From the NCBI GenBank assembly GCA_963969595.1, contig OZ018408.1:52019022-52083021 (forward strand): a stretch of DNA of 64,000 nt, given 5' to 3'. The notes beneath the pieces were generated by a model. That model was not told where the DNA came from, did no database searches, and was given only the letters and a program-made list of their open reading frames with translations. The position numbers were made by a program, and so were the translations under genes. Of the stretch, positions 47,110 to 58,548 are shown piece by piece (position 1 is the stretch's first letter; each line of letters starts with the position of its first letter). The stretch is from Neckera pumila. Lineage: Eukaryota; Streptophyta; Bryopsida; Hypnales; Neckeraceae.

Positions 47110-48052
47110 TTAACCCCTAAATGTTTTTGCCTATGTTTTCACCAAAATTGCTTAAAAACTGCTATTTCTAATACAAGTACCAAATTTTTTTTTAAAAATA
47201 AAAAAAAAATTGAACACATGTAACCGTAAGATCTTGTATTACACTAGTTTAAGAAGATGTGGAAAAAAATTCAGAATTTTCTACCATGTGAATTGCAAGA
47301 TATTAACATTTTGAATTGAAACAAATCTTTTTTTTGTTTTTGCGAAAATCCGGGCAGCTGCACTTCACAAGGTCACATTTGTATGAAAAATGGTCTAAAA
47401 TGTTGGTTACTCTTTGGATTCATTCTTCAAGTCAAGTTGGCTATATGCTTGAAAAATTTCAGATCATTTGGAATTGTACAACATATATGAAAAAATTAGT
47501 AAGTAGGAAGAGGTAGAGAATAACTCAAAATACTAAATGGTCAAGAATTTTGTTATAGAATTGAAAAATGCCAATCCCAACGGTTGTAATGTTGTAATAA
47601 ACACCCACTGTTTTTATTTTTTTTCAAAAATATTGAGAATTGAGTTAGATAAAGGACTTCAAAGTTTATTTTAGAGTAGAGATTTCATAACTACCCTCAA
47701 ACTAAAACTCCTCATAACTTTTGACTCATTAATCCAAATTGAATGATTCAAAGCTTTCCAAGTATAAATTAATCTATAAAACCAATTTCAAATTTTTGTT
47801 TTTCAAAAAAGTAATTTTTTAAGAATTTTTTTGAGCTACCCGGGCTGCCCACCAAGGATTGAAAATTATATATCATGTGATAACTTTTTACCCATGTAGT
47901 CAAAAGTTATGAATATTGTTGGGCCTTGAAGCTACTCCTCGGGTACATCTTGTGTGAAAATTTCAAAGAAAAAAATTAAAATTTCCATTCGTAGTGAGCT
48001 ACCCAAAATTGCTATGTTGCCAAAAAATGGTGTTTGGTTCTTTAGGGGTTAA
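47110..48052 (+). mobile_element. TTAA-family element B1
   Basis: Interior 47114-48048 between TTAA at 47110-47113 and 48049-48052. Left end CCCCTAAATGTTTTTGCC, right end GGTGTTTGGTTCTTTAGGGG. It contains a 66-codon plus frame (47316-47516) with SGQLHFTRSHLYEK and FQIIWNCTTYMKK, closely matched in the copies at 60,728 and (inverted) 45,109. The right half (from about 47,690) is the sequence used as arms in foldbacks C1 and C2. Confidence 0.82.
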
Positions 48053-48959
48053 GACTAGAGTTACTCTCTTCTTCTAATGGTTGTTGATTTTTACTAAGAG
48101 AAAGGAGGTATTGGTGCAAACAAGGGAGAATGGGAAAGCTTGGTTCCTCATCTGTGTAAATTAAATGTTTATATGAGTAATTGTTGACTCTAGATTAAGA
48201 GGGAGGAGGCTTTGAACTGGCAAAAGCTATCTTGAACAAGTTTGAGTAATAACTTATTCGGAAGTAGCCTGCCTTCATTATAGAGCCTCTTCTAGTGAAT
48301 AGAGCCTCTTCTAGTAAAGCTACTTGTTTTGTATTATATTTGTTTCTTTTGTATATCAAACTAAATTAAAAAGAAAATTTAAATAAAGAGGAAAATTTTT
48401 GGACCCTAGATAAAGCGGCAACATGATACAATTTCAGAGATTTGGAAGTTTTCCATGGTACTATCCAAGAGGCAACATATTTGACATTGTTGAGTGCTAG
48501 AAATTCAGCAAGAAGGTCAAGTCAAAATGCACATGAATGAAGAAGTAGGAATTCACAAGTTAATACAACCAAAAAGAAATCTAATAAAAGACTGGGAACA
48601 TATTGGACCAATTTTTTATGTATGTGAAAATGGATGAACTTAAATTGTTAATTTTGGCATGAATTCAAATGACATTTTGACTCCATTGTTAAAACCATGT
48701 TCTTAACGTGCATCAATAATCATTTATCCAATGTTTTTTGTCAAAGCTTTATTAGAGAACAATTATTATTTTAACTCCCTAAAGTCCGAAGGCCGCTAGT
48801 ATGTAGGCATGGAAATGCAAGCCTAAAAGCCTTAAACATATGTAAAAGTAGGTACTCTACAACCCTTAAAGGTACTTATAATACAAACACCTAAAATACA
48901 AGTATCTATACCATAAGTATCATATAATCACAGAAGTTTTTTATGATATAGACACCTAT
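48053..48959. other. Non-coding stretch with a family A left-end relic
   Basis: No gene. At about 48,773-48,798, TTTTAACTCCCTAAAGTCCG and AAGGCCGC match the left end of family A, with no right end found. A 22-bp direct repeat (ATAGAGCCTCTTCTAGT) lies near 48,280-48,318. Confidence 0.45.
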
Positions 48960-49361
48960 CAATAGAAAAAAAATCAGCCCTTCGGACTCCAGAGGGCCTC
49001 TCCACAATCCCCTTTAGTACTTTGAAATTTAGTTTTAAGGGGCTGAAAATTTATTTTTTCCCCTATTTCCGCGCAGCTAAAATTGCAGTGATAGTGGCAC
49101 AGGAACCCAAGTTTACGAATAAAAATTTAATTAAATAATAAAAATAAAAATAAAAATAATATAATAATAATAATCTTAAAAAATATATTTAAAAAATAAA
49201 TAAAAATAATCAAAAAATTGCAAAATCTAACTGCTTTAGCAAGCAGTCATACACTCTGACTGCTCACTGGGGGTACTTTTCCAGCTTGACAAGCCAAGCT
49301 TGAAATAGCTTGGCATGTCAATTTGGAGAGGCCCTCCAGAGGGCTGTTTTTTGTTCTAATG
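48960..49361 (+). mobile_element. Family E MITE, copy at 49 kb
   Basis: Left end CAATAGAAAAAAAATCAGCC, right end GAGGGCTG...TTCTAATG. The interior shares CCGCGCAGCTAAAATTGCAG, AGCAAGCAGTCATACACTCT and CAAGCTTGAAATAGCTTGGC with the other copies. About 400 bp, with an A/T-rich central expansion. Confidence 0.7.
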
Positions 49362-49443
49362 ATTATAGGTGTATAGATTCCTATGCTCATGTGCTCATGA
49401 TTCTAAGCTTATATAAGCAACTGTGTTTTTTTATGAAAAGACA

Positions 49444-50150
49444 GGGTGATTGCAAGAAACACTTGCCAATTTAGTTGCGTTTTGATTTTGGAATACTATA
49501 ACTTTTGAATTATGAATCCAATGCCAAAAACAAAATATTTATTTCTAGATTTTTTGATTGTACTTGTATCCCCTAATTTTCAGGATATTTTTAAAAATCA
49601 TTTTATATTAGGGCAAGTCAATTTTGTTAACTTGTCACACTTTGACGTTTATGGTTTTCATTTACTAAATTGAGAGATTTAAATTAACAATTTTCAGCTA
49701 AAATTTCTGTGGCATAGGGTGATTGCAAAAAACACTTGCCAATTTTGTTGCGTTTTAAAGTATTCATGCCTATTTTTTTGGAGTATTTTAAAATTAGAGA
49801 AATAATTTTATTTTTTTACTTTTTAAGTGTATACACCTATAAGATAAAGGTAACTACCAAAGGAAAATCATAGGAAAATTCTCTAAGTAGGAAAACTAGA
49901 AAAGTGCCGCATCTCAAAAAAATACATACTTTGATGTTTTAAATTAATGAAAAATAGGAAAAAATTTAATAAATAAAATAAAAATTGGCCATTTGTAACA
50001 ACTTTATGGAGATGGTTGTTCACTTAAAAAAAACACGAAATAATTATTTTTACACATTTTGAAATGCAAGTAGAAAGAGACTGTTTTTATGGACTTCTAT
50101 ACAACATATAATTAATTAGTCTTAAAAATCCTTTGAAAGATAGCTAAAAG
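49444..50150 (+). mobile_element. Family F element(s), two left ends in tandem
   Basis: GGGTGATTGCAAGAAACACT begins at 49,444, and GGGTGATTGCAAAAAACACT begins again at 49,717 in the same orientation. The following part (GAAAATTCTCTAAGTAGGAA and TGGAGATGGT near 49,880-50,020) matches the complete copy at 55,464. No right terminal repeat was found, so this is a truncated or nested copy. Confidence 0.6.
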
Positions 50151-50154
50151 TGTA

Positions 50155-50480
50155 CATTACAGAAAAAAGCAGCCTTCTGGAGGGCTGCTCCAGATTGATA
50201 TGCCAAGCTATTTCAAGCTTGGCCTGTCAATCTCAAAATGCCCCAGTTGAGTAGTCAACTTGGCTAACTGATTGTCGAGACAATCAACTTGGCTAACTGA
50301 TCGTTGAGACAGTCAGCTTTCGTATTTTTTATTTTTTTATTTTTTTTACTCTCAAAATTGACTTCCTGCGCCATTGTCATTGCAGAATATGCTGCGCGGA
50401 AATAAGGGAAAAAAGGAATTTTCAGCCCCATTAAACAAAATTTTAGGGTCCTCCTGAGGGTTGTGGAATAGCACTTTTTG
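50155..50480 (+). mobile_element. Family E MITE, decayed copy at 50 kb
   Basis: Starts CATTACAGAAAAAAGCAGCC with GGAGGGCTGCTCC. It includes CAAGCTATTTCAAGCTTGGC, a GCGCGGAAATA core and GGTCCTCCTGAGGG towards the right. The right terminal hexamer is not recognisable. A 32-base phrase (TCAACTTGGCTAACTGAT) is tandemly repeated at about 50,255-50,310. Confidence 0.6.
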
Positions 50481-53114
50481 ACCATTTATTGACAAAGAAC
50501 TTAGAATGCATATTAACCAAATGTTACTCCCACTTATTTGGTTGTTTGCAAAAAAAGTTGTCTCCAAAAAATAGAGGAGATGGATGAAAGGAAATATTCG
50601 ATTTCTACAATGTTGTCATTGCTCCGTGGACTTTGGGTGTGAGACTTCAAATAACGAACACTTGATCTCTCAAGGACCCAGATGCATTTCTTGCAAACAT
50701 GTTTAGAATTGATATTTTTTAGTCTTTGAGTGCAAATGAAAAATTTATATCTATTTCAATTGTTTTTTTATAGATTGCAAGATAACAACTATCGAATGTA
50801 GGGATGAAATTTGTTAGCCCTATTCAACAAAATGATAAAATTTTGACTCTTTTCAAGTGTAAGATTTTTGCTAAGTTCATATTAATTACACATTTGCAAA
50901 ATTTCAAAATTAAAAGAGTTATTTAGGAAAATTTTGTTCTAAGATATCCATCCTACTCAAAAACTCTAGGCAACGCAACTTTGATTTGTATACTTGATCA
51001 AAGGGCTCCTAAGGGCTTCGTTTTCGTAGCTTGTCAGTTTAAATTTTGAAAAGATCTATTTAGAATTGACTTCATAGGAACCTACTTGAATTTTCTATTA
51101 TTAATATATTGAAGGAGAAGTGCTCTTTAGTGGAATTTCTTTTACTTGTTTGAATTGAGTGTGCTATATAAGTAGTCTTTGTTTGGTTATATGTAAAACA
51201 CTCAAATGACATCTAATTAATTTTTTACATTGCATTTTTTAAATCCTTGGAAGACCATAGATCTACATTACTAGCAAAAAATAGATTATAGGTCTTGACA
51301 AGAATCCATAAAGATAATCTTCAATTTTGAAAAAAAAAAATTCCTATCTAGACATAAACTAATTGGGAACCTTGCACAAAACACATGAAACATCAACTAA
51401 CTAAACAAATTACATTACTAAAGAATGAACAAAATTTACCTTTCCAAACAAATGTGAATGCGCTTCATCCTTTTTTCCATAGCTTCATCCTTCCTTTCGT
51501 AGCTTCATCTTTTTTTTTTTCATAGCTCCATCCTACCAAAAACACTGCAAGAAATCTACCATCCACCACCCATTGGATGTTGACTCTCTTTGAGGTTTAA
51601 AAACAACCTAAAACTAAATTTAAATGGGTCCCTTCTGCCGCAATTCTATAAATGACGAATGACTTCCCTCCATTGCAAGCCAGCCTCGGTTTCCACCAAT
51701 CCATCATTGCTAAATTAAATCTTGCCCATTGCAAGTATTAATGGAAAAGCAGCATATTCCTCCAATGAGTGAGGCCAAGGCAGGGACGATAGGAAGGGCC
51801 TTGAATGCGAGTGCGAGCTCTCTCGCTTGGGACCACAGGCACCTGTCTCCCCTCACACTCTCACCTGTCCAGCATGATCTCTATCAATGCTGGAAACAAA
51901 AGGCAGGCCGGCAGTTGGGTAGCAAGCGACATTCTTTTTTGGTCGAACTTATGGTTGTATGACGAGCCTCTTGCGGAGGTAAAGCCCAATGTGAATGCAA
52001 AACAAATGACCCCCTATTTTGTGCCGTCTTGGTTCAACTGTTAACATCTTTTTCTCCTTTCCCAGGGAGGCAGGCAAGCACTCTATTCACTATTCAGCAA
52101 AAGGATCGGACCAACCTAGCTCCGCATTAATGCTACGGAGTATTTTATTTAAGTTACGCGCCCAATCTAGACTGCTGTAGCAACCGACTGTACGTAGATC
52201 AGAGAGATTTGGTGATCATGCGTGAATGGTGTACAAGAACGCACACGGGTTGCATCCGCAAGGAGAACTGGAGAAGCCAATGAAAGGAAAACGCTCCTCG
52301 TGCAGGTGCAGACTTGCAGTGCTAGAGCTCCGTCCCGCACTCACTGCGACACAGGAAAAGACAGAAGGGCGCGATCACCTCGTGACTCAGACCCAGCAGG
52401 GATCGACGATCATCCCATGCGAGTGTCGGCAGTCCATGTACACGAAATATTGGAAATTACTGAATTAGGTTGCAATTCCACACTACTTTAACACTTCAGT
52501 CTTGACATTTGACACACAATGTACTGTAAATAGTTACGGTTATTGCACCGCTTTTGAATTAGGGTGGTGCTGTAATTGGAATTCATGAACCTTCATGTGT
52601 ACAAATGGAAATATCTATAAATTGAAGTGTATTTGTTGACTTTGATGCAAGGTTTTTTTTTGGACAAGTGTCTACTAGAAGCCTTTAGAGCACTAGAGCA
52701 AATCTGGAGGGAGGGAGTTTGACCGGCTCAAACCCTATGACAAGTGCAAATTGCGCTCAAAAAAGAAATGTTGCTTTGCTTGCTTGTAAAGCAACTTTTG
52801 GACTTTCCAAAGTTCATAAATAACATCAAATCTACATTTGAATGATGAAATCATAATCTATATATAGGTCAAATGTAGTTTATGAATTAGAATGGATCAA
52901 AATCATTATCGTGGATTAAATAGAATTAAAGAAAATAAAAAATGGGACAAATGTCGGCTGTCAACCGATACATTTCAATTACATGAATCTGTCCATAATT
53001 CCTAGTTAAATCTAGATTTAATTAAATTGGTCTTCAATTGTTTAAGCAACCTAATTTCACTACAATATAACTTATCTAAAGTGAACCTCTATAAGCCAAT
53101 AACCTCTCTAAAGT
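50481..53114. other. Non-coding stretch; GC-richer patch at 51.7-52.5 kb
   Basis: No gene could be supported. The patch at about 51,730-52,450 is markedly less AT-rich and has overlapping plus-strand frames of 77-89 aa, but none shows a domain, signal peptide or convincing splice structure. The core CCCCTATTTTGTGCCG at about 52,011 matches repeat I. The patch may be an old gene end or captured genic DNA. Confidence 0.35.
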
Positions 53115-53278
53115 GACATTTTTCCTTCAATCTTGGAAAAAAATTATATCCTTAGAAAGCTAATTTGATTTCCTATCTTTACAAAAAGTTTCAAAAAATC
53201 AAGTCAAAATTTCAGGTCGCACAAGCCTAACCAAAATCTCACGTGTCCCCGAGGAAACTTTGGTCCTTTAGGGATTAA
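53115..53278 (+). mobile_element. Right-end fragment of a family A TTAA element
   Basis: The phrases AAAGCTAATTTGATTTCCTA, CAAAAAGTTTCAAAAAATCA and TTTGGTCCTTTAGGG followed by TTAA (53275-53278) match the right ends at 4,062, 27,282 and 62,368. No left end is nearby. Confidence 0.6.
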
Positions 53279-53596
53279 GCCCTCTCTCAAGGGACAACCA
53301 AACCGTAAGGTAACAAGTCCAGAAATCGCCCACTTAAGAGTTGAAAGTGAACTTTGGGGAGGCAAAACTTCTTGAAATAATTTTCAGTAAATTTTCCTTG
53401 AAAGACAAGTGGAATTGGCATCTACACCAAGTTGTTGTTTTTGGAGCTGTGTGGAATTAGTTATAAATTTTTGGACTTGAAATGACATAGGGCTCTAAAA
53501 GCGCTCATTTTCTAAAATGTACATTATTTTTACATTGCTAAAAGCTATGAAAAAGCAACATGTACATACAATGTACATTTGAGGATGTGGGCAGTT

Positions 53597-55137
53597 TTAA
53601 TCCCTAAAGGTCAGAGACTATGTATTCACCAAAAATGCTCCAAAATTGTCATTTCTAGTACAAGTATGAAACTTTAGAAAAAAATATTCTTGGACACGTG
53701 TATAGTAGGATCTTGTAGTAAGCTTGTTTAAAAATACATTAGAAAAGATTCAGAATTTTCTCCCTTGTAGATTGCAAGATATTAGCATTTGAATTGACAA
53801 AAATCCTTTTTGGGGCCCTGCAAAAAACTGGGCAGCTGCCCTTGACAATAAAGAAAGAAGTAGAGAATGATTCAAAATACTAAATTGTTAACCCCTAAAG
53901 GACAGAACACCATTTTTTTGGGCACATAGCGATTTTAGGCAGCTCACTACAAACGGATTTTTTATTTTTTTTCTTTGAAAATTTCACAAAACATGTGCCC
54001 AAGAAGTAGCTTTAAGGTCCAACAATTTTCACAGCCTTTGACTACACGGTTAAAAAGTTATTGCATGATATGTGGTTTTCATTACTCGACAGGCAGTCCG
54101 AGCAGCTCAAAAAATTTCTTTAAAAATCACTTTTTTGAAAAATGAAAAGTTAGAAGTGGTCCTAGAGAAATACTTAAAAGTGGAAAAATTTGATCACTCC
54201 ATTTTGCTTAATGAAGTGAAAATTATTAAGGATATTAATTTGTGAGTAGATATAGAGTCTCTAGATTCCAAACCTACCCACAAATTGGAATCCCTAATAA
54301 CTCTCACCTCATTAAACAAAATGGAGTGATTCAAACTTTTCCACTCTTAAGTATTTCTCTAGAACTGCTTCCGACTTTTCATTTTTCAAAAAAGTGATTT
54401 TAAAGAAGTTTTTTGAGCTGCTTGGACTGCCCGCCGAGTAATGAAAATCACATATCACGCAATAACTTTTTAACCGTGTAGTCAAAGGCTATAAAATTTG
54501 TTGGACCTTAAAACTACTCCTTGGGCACATGTTTTGTGAAATTTTCAAAGAAAAAAAATAAAAAATCCGTTCGTAGTGAGCTGCCCAAAATCGCTATGTT
54601 GCCAAAAAATGGTGTTATGTCCTTTAGGGGTTAATCATTTAATTATGGAATTGAAAAATGTCAATTCCAACAATGTAATCTTGTAATGAACAATACACAT
54701 TCTATAGTTTTGTTTTTTTCAAAATATATTAAAAATTGAGTTAAATAAAGGACTTCAAAGTTTATTTTAGACTATGGAGTCCATAAGTGCCCGCAAACTA
54801 GAATTCCTCATAATTTTCATCTCATAAATCATAATGGAATAATTCAAAGCTTTACACATATATATAAATCTAAAAAACATTTTCTAACTTTTATTTTTTT
54901 AAAAGGTGTTTTTTCAAAAAACTATTGAACTGCTTGCCAACCGTTGAAAATGACATATCATCCAATAGCTTTTTAACTTGAAAAGGCAAAAGCTTTAAAA
55001 ATTGTTGGACCTTAAAGCTACTCCTTGGGCACACATTGTGTGAAATTTTCAAAGAAAAAACATAAAATTTCGTTTGTACTAAGCTGCCCAAAATTGCTAT
55101 GCTGCCAAAAAATGCCGTTTGGTCCTTTAGGGATTAA
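53597..55137 (+). mobile_element. TTAA-family element B3, split by a nested element
   Basis: TTAA at 53597-53600 then TCCCTAAAGG; right end GGTCCTTTAGGGA then TTAA at 55134-55137. It is collinear with B1 but interrupted at 53888-54634 by foldback C2. Part of the middle seen in B1 (the HLYEKWSKM region) is deleted near 53,850. No coding capacity. Confidence 0.78.
53888..54634. mobile_element. TTAA-family foldback element C2, nested in B3
   Basis: TTAA at 53888-53891 and 54631-54634, ends CCCCTAAAGGACAGAACACC and GTTATGTCCTTTAGGGG. The element is a near-complete palindrome of about 370-bp arms centred near 54,260, and matches C1 (31,383) along its whole length. Removing it and one TTAA gives AAATTG-TTAA-TC...TTTAATTATGG, which aligns with the uninterrupted family B copy at 60,957 (AAATTG-TCAA-CA...TTTAATTATGG). 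Confidence 0.88.
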
Positions 55138-55396
55138 AGCCTATCCAATTTTAGAGCATGTTACCTTACTGCTACAAGCAATGTGGAAAAATTCAGATGC
55201 TGATGATATGATTGAATCCATGTAACAACTAAGATCAATGGTGCATCCGCACTGCAACATGTTGAAGCGATACTCTAAAGGATTTTTTTGTTTTTTGTTT
55301 TTTGCTTTTGAACACATGAGGAGACCCCATTGCATTAAAAAACAAACAATACAAAACAGCCAAGCCAAGCCATGAGGCTGGACAATGAAGAGAATA

Positions 55397-58300
55397 CACT
55401 ACAAAAAAGTGGCCACATTTATGACTGCAGAATACAATTGTACAACAGTCGTTTTGAAGTCAAGGGTGAACGCAAGAAACACTTGTACTATTTGTTGCGT
55501 TTTCACTATTAGATGCTTTTTTTTTCTGGAGTACTTTAAGCATAAAGCATAATAAATAAATTAAAATAAAAAAAATTAAAATATGGTCAATGTATATACC
55601 TTTAAGATGAAGAAACCCTAGGAAGGAAAAGCATAGAAAAATTCTCTAAGTGGGAGAACTAGAAAGTGCCAAATCTCACGAAAATAGACACTTTGATGCT
55701 TTAATTAGTTAAAAATAGTAAAATAAATTAAATAAAAATTGTCCATTTGCAATAGCTCTATGGAGATGGTCATTCACCAAAAAAACAACCAAAATAATGT
55801 TTTACGTGTTTCAAAATGCAAGTAGAAAGAAGCTCACTTTGTAGACTTCTACTCTATACAAAATTAACTTTTTTTAAATCCCTCTCTTGGAGAGCTAGAA
55901 GTCTACTAGAAGACCATCTCATCCAAATTTCAGCTCCAAATTCAATTTTTTGGATACTAAATAGTACTTAAAACCTCTAAATTGGAATTTGTGACATAAA
56001 ATCGAGGGTTGTTTTTATTTAGTAAAACATTTTTGAAAATTGCCAAAAATTAGGCAAGGTGTATAGTGGTCATGAGCACCTTCCCTATATATCTTAAGTC
56101 ATTTGGATTCAATACGCAAGAGTTAAGCCTAAAAAACAAATCAACATGCAAGGTATGATAAAAAAAATAGTACAAGTGTTTCCTTGCATTCACCCTCAAA
56201 TAAGTACATATGACTAGAAAACGACTTTGGGGCCCTGCAGTTGTTTTCGTGAAGTCGTTTATATATATACGACTTGAGTTTTTATTATCACCAACGATGA
56301 AGTAGAATTGGATGACTAATGGTTTTCATTCAAGTGATAAAGAAAGTTTGAGTTAAAGAAATGGCTCTTTGGCTGACATGTGGAAAGTGTTTCCCACTTT
56401 TGTTCGACATGGACAGTCATTTCAAAGTCATTTTGAAGTTATGGAAGATCCCTTATAAATTTGATGTAGACAACCACGTCGGAAGTCATTTTGAAGTCAT
56501 TTCAAAGTCATTTAGAAGTTGTGATGGAGTTTCTGCACCAATTTGGTGGATTGCCACGTAGCACATTAGTCATTCTGAAGTAATGTGGATTTAGGGTTCA
56601 ATACATTCCTCGAAGACATAGAAAGTCATTTTTCTGTCATTTTCAAGTTGCAACAATGTGTGCATGAAGAAGTATAATGATAATTGCATGGGGAGTTGTC
56701 ATTCTACAATCACATATGAATACATTCAAAATTCTACAACAATACACCATACACCATGCACAATATACAATACACCATACTTGACATATGTCACACATGT
56801 CTTCCAAAGTCACTTAGTGTGTGAATTTAAAGAGATGAAATGACAAGCGCTTTATACAAGTGGGGAAGTAGGAGGCAAGACAAACCATGTGGGACATGTA
56901 AAACGCAGGAATTGTGTTACAAGTGATATTTCAGACCTCATTTAGGCCTAGTAAATTATTTTTTTTCAAAAAATTTTGAACTAGAAGAAGTTGGGAAATC
57001 AATCTCACTTTCATCTCCAAGAATCTATTTTAAATTTTGAGCCTCAAATCAAAAGTTATAAACAACTTTGCAGAAGGGATTACAAAAGATATTTTCTTTG
57101 ACATTTTCTAACATCCTATCTAAATTTTGTCCACCCTTGTCATATATGGCGTAAATGAAAATGTGCTATAGATGTAGGTAAGGTAGGATGACAGATAAGC
57201 ACAATGTTTGAAAATTGCATAATGCATCATAATGCACAAGGCGCCAAAGCAGTATCAAAGTAAGTGTGCAGTAGTCCGAGACATTTTCAACTCATTCTAC
57301 AGTCTTAGGAAGTCATTTTGCAGTGGTACCAAAGAAGCCAGGAAGCAGTGTTGAAGTTGATGTTCAGTAGTCTATGACTTTAGCATAGTCTGTCGGAAGT
57401 CATTTAGAAGTCATTAGTCAGTGGGAGTCAGAGGCAACATAGTCATCAGCACAAGGCAAAAGTTCAGCATTTTGTTTGTTGCTGGCAGCATCAGAGTACC
57501 GCAAGAAATGTATGTGGAGATCCGTATTAATTCAAATGTTAGTGACTTGAACCTTTTAGAAGTTATTCAATGACAAAGGCCCCATTTGGCTGAAATTATT
57601 GCTTCCATATTCAAGAAAGAATTTTGGAACTGTAGAAGGGAAAAGTAATTTAAATTAAATAAACCATAAAAAGAGGATAAAATATATATATATATAAAAG
57701 AAAGAATAGAGAAACATAATTTTTTTTTAAATTAAAAAAAATTAGAAGTAATGGAACGGTCAAACAAATCCAATGAGAAGAGAATTAAAGGGGACATGAA
57801 AGAGAGAAAAGACAAAGAAGCAAAAAAAAGATAAACGAAATTCAAGAAAATTAGAGAAATTAAAGATGGTTTGAAGACATAAAGCAAATTAGTCAATTAC
57901 GGAAATTCAGAAGAAATAAATTATTAATAAATAAATTTAAAAAAGAAAAGGATCAAAAACATATATAAAAGAGAGTAGAAAACATAAGTTTTCAAAAAAA
58001 AAGGATGAGAAAAATTTACAAGTAATGAAATTGTTGAACAGATTCAGAAAGAATATAAAAAGAAAGAACATATAAAAGACATGAAAGAAAAAGATGAAAT
58101 AAAGATAAAGAAAACATAAGATGACCAAAGTAGTTAGTATTTGTTTAGTCACACAGAAGTCATTATGCAGTCACTTTAGAGACACGCACAGTCACAATGT
58201 ATGACTGCATTGTACTTTTTCATGACTTAGGTCTTCGTCAGTCATTTCACTGTCTCTACATTGGATGGTGAAGAACACAATGAACGAAATTCAATGGATG

Positions 58301-58477
58301 AAGAAGGTTGAACCTCCTGAACTCCTCATCCAGAAGTCGTGCCCATGAATGCAAGAGGACTCAAATGCCGTGGAGATCGTCCCTGCCGGTGCAATTAGAA
58401 AGCCAAAGTCACTAAACAGTCATATTTTCAGTGAAGTCATTTTCTACAATCACAAATAGGGCCATTTTCTTGTAGTG
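55397..58477. mobile_element. Non-autonomous CACTA element, 3.08 kb
   Basis: Left end CACTACAAAAAAGTGGCC; the right end read inward from the other side is CACTACAAGAAAATGGCC (16 of 18 match). The 3-bp direct target duplication ATA lies at 55394-55396 and 58478-58480. Many subterminal and internal copies of AAGTCATTT/AAGTCANTT-type motifs, several in pairs (56,410-56,515; 57,305-57,400; 58,150-58,455), look like the short repeats that CACTA transposases bind. No transposase frame; the interior at 57.6-58.1 kb is purine-rich low complexity. A complete family F element is nested in it at 55464-56195. Confidence 0.88.
55464..56195. mobile_element. Family F element, complete copy nested in CACTA
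   Basis: Terminal inverted repeats of about 26 bp: left GGGTGAACGCAAGAAACACT, right (read inward) GGGTGAATGCAAGGAAACAC, both continuing TTGTACT. Flanked by TCAA at 55460-55463 and 56196-56199, a 4-bp direct target duplication. 732 bp, no transposase. It defines the ends of the partial copies at 42 and 49 kb. Confidence 0.82.
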
Positions 58478-58548
58478 ATATGAGCAAAAAGGACTAAAGA
58501 AAACAAAGAACCTTAGGTAAAACTACAAACAGGAGGGCCACACCCTTG

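Noticed and set aside
52222..52491. Overlapping 80-89 aa plus frames
   Set aside because: Two frames open over the same bases without any conserved motif; a GC-rich effect.
57937..58152. A 71-aa Phe/Leu-rich minus frame inside the CACTA element
   Set aside because: Translation of a purine-rich low-complexity tract; not a protein.
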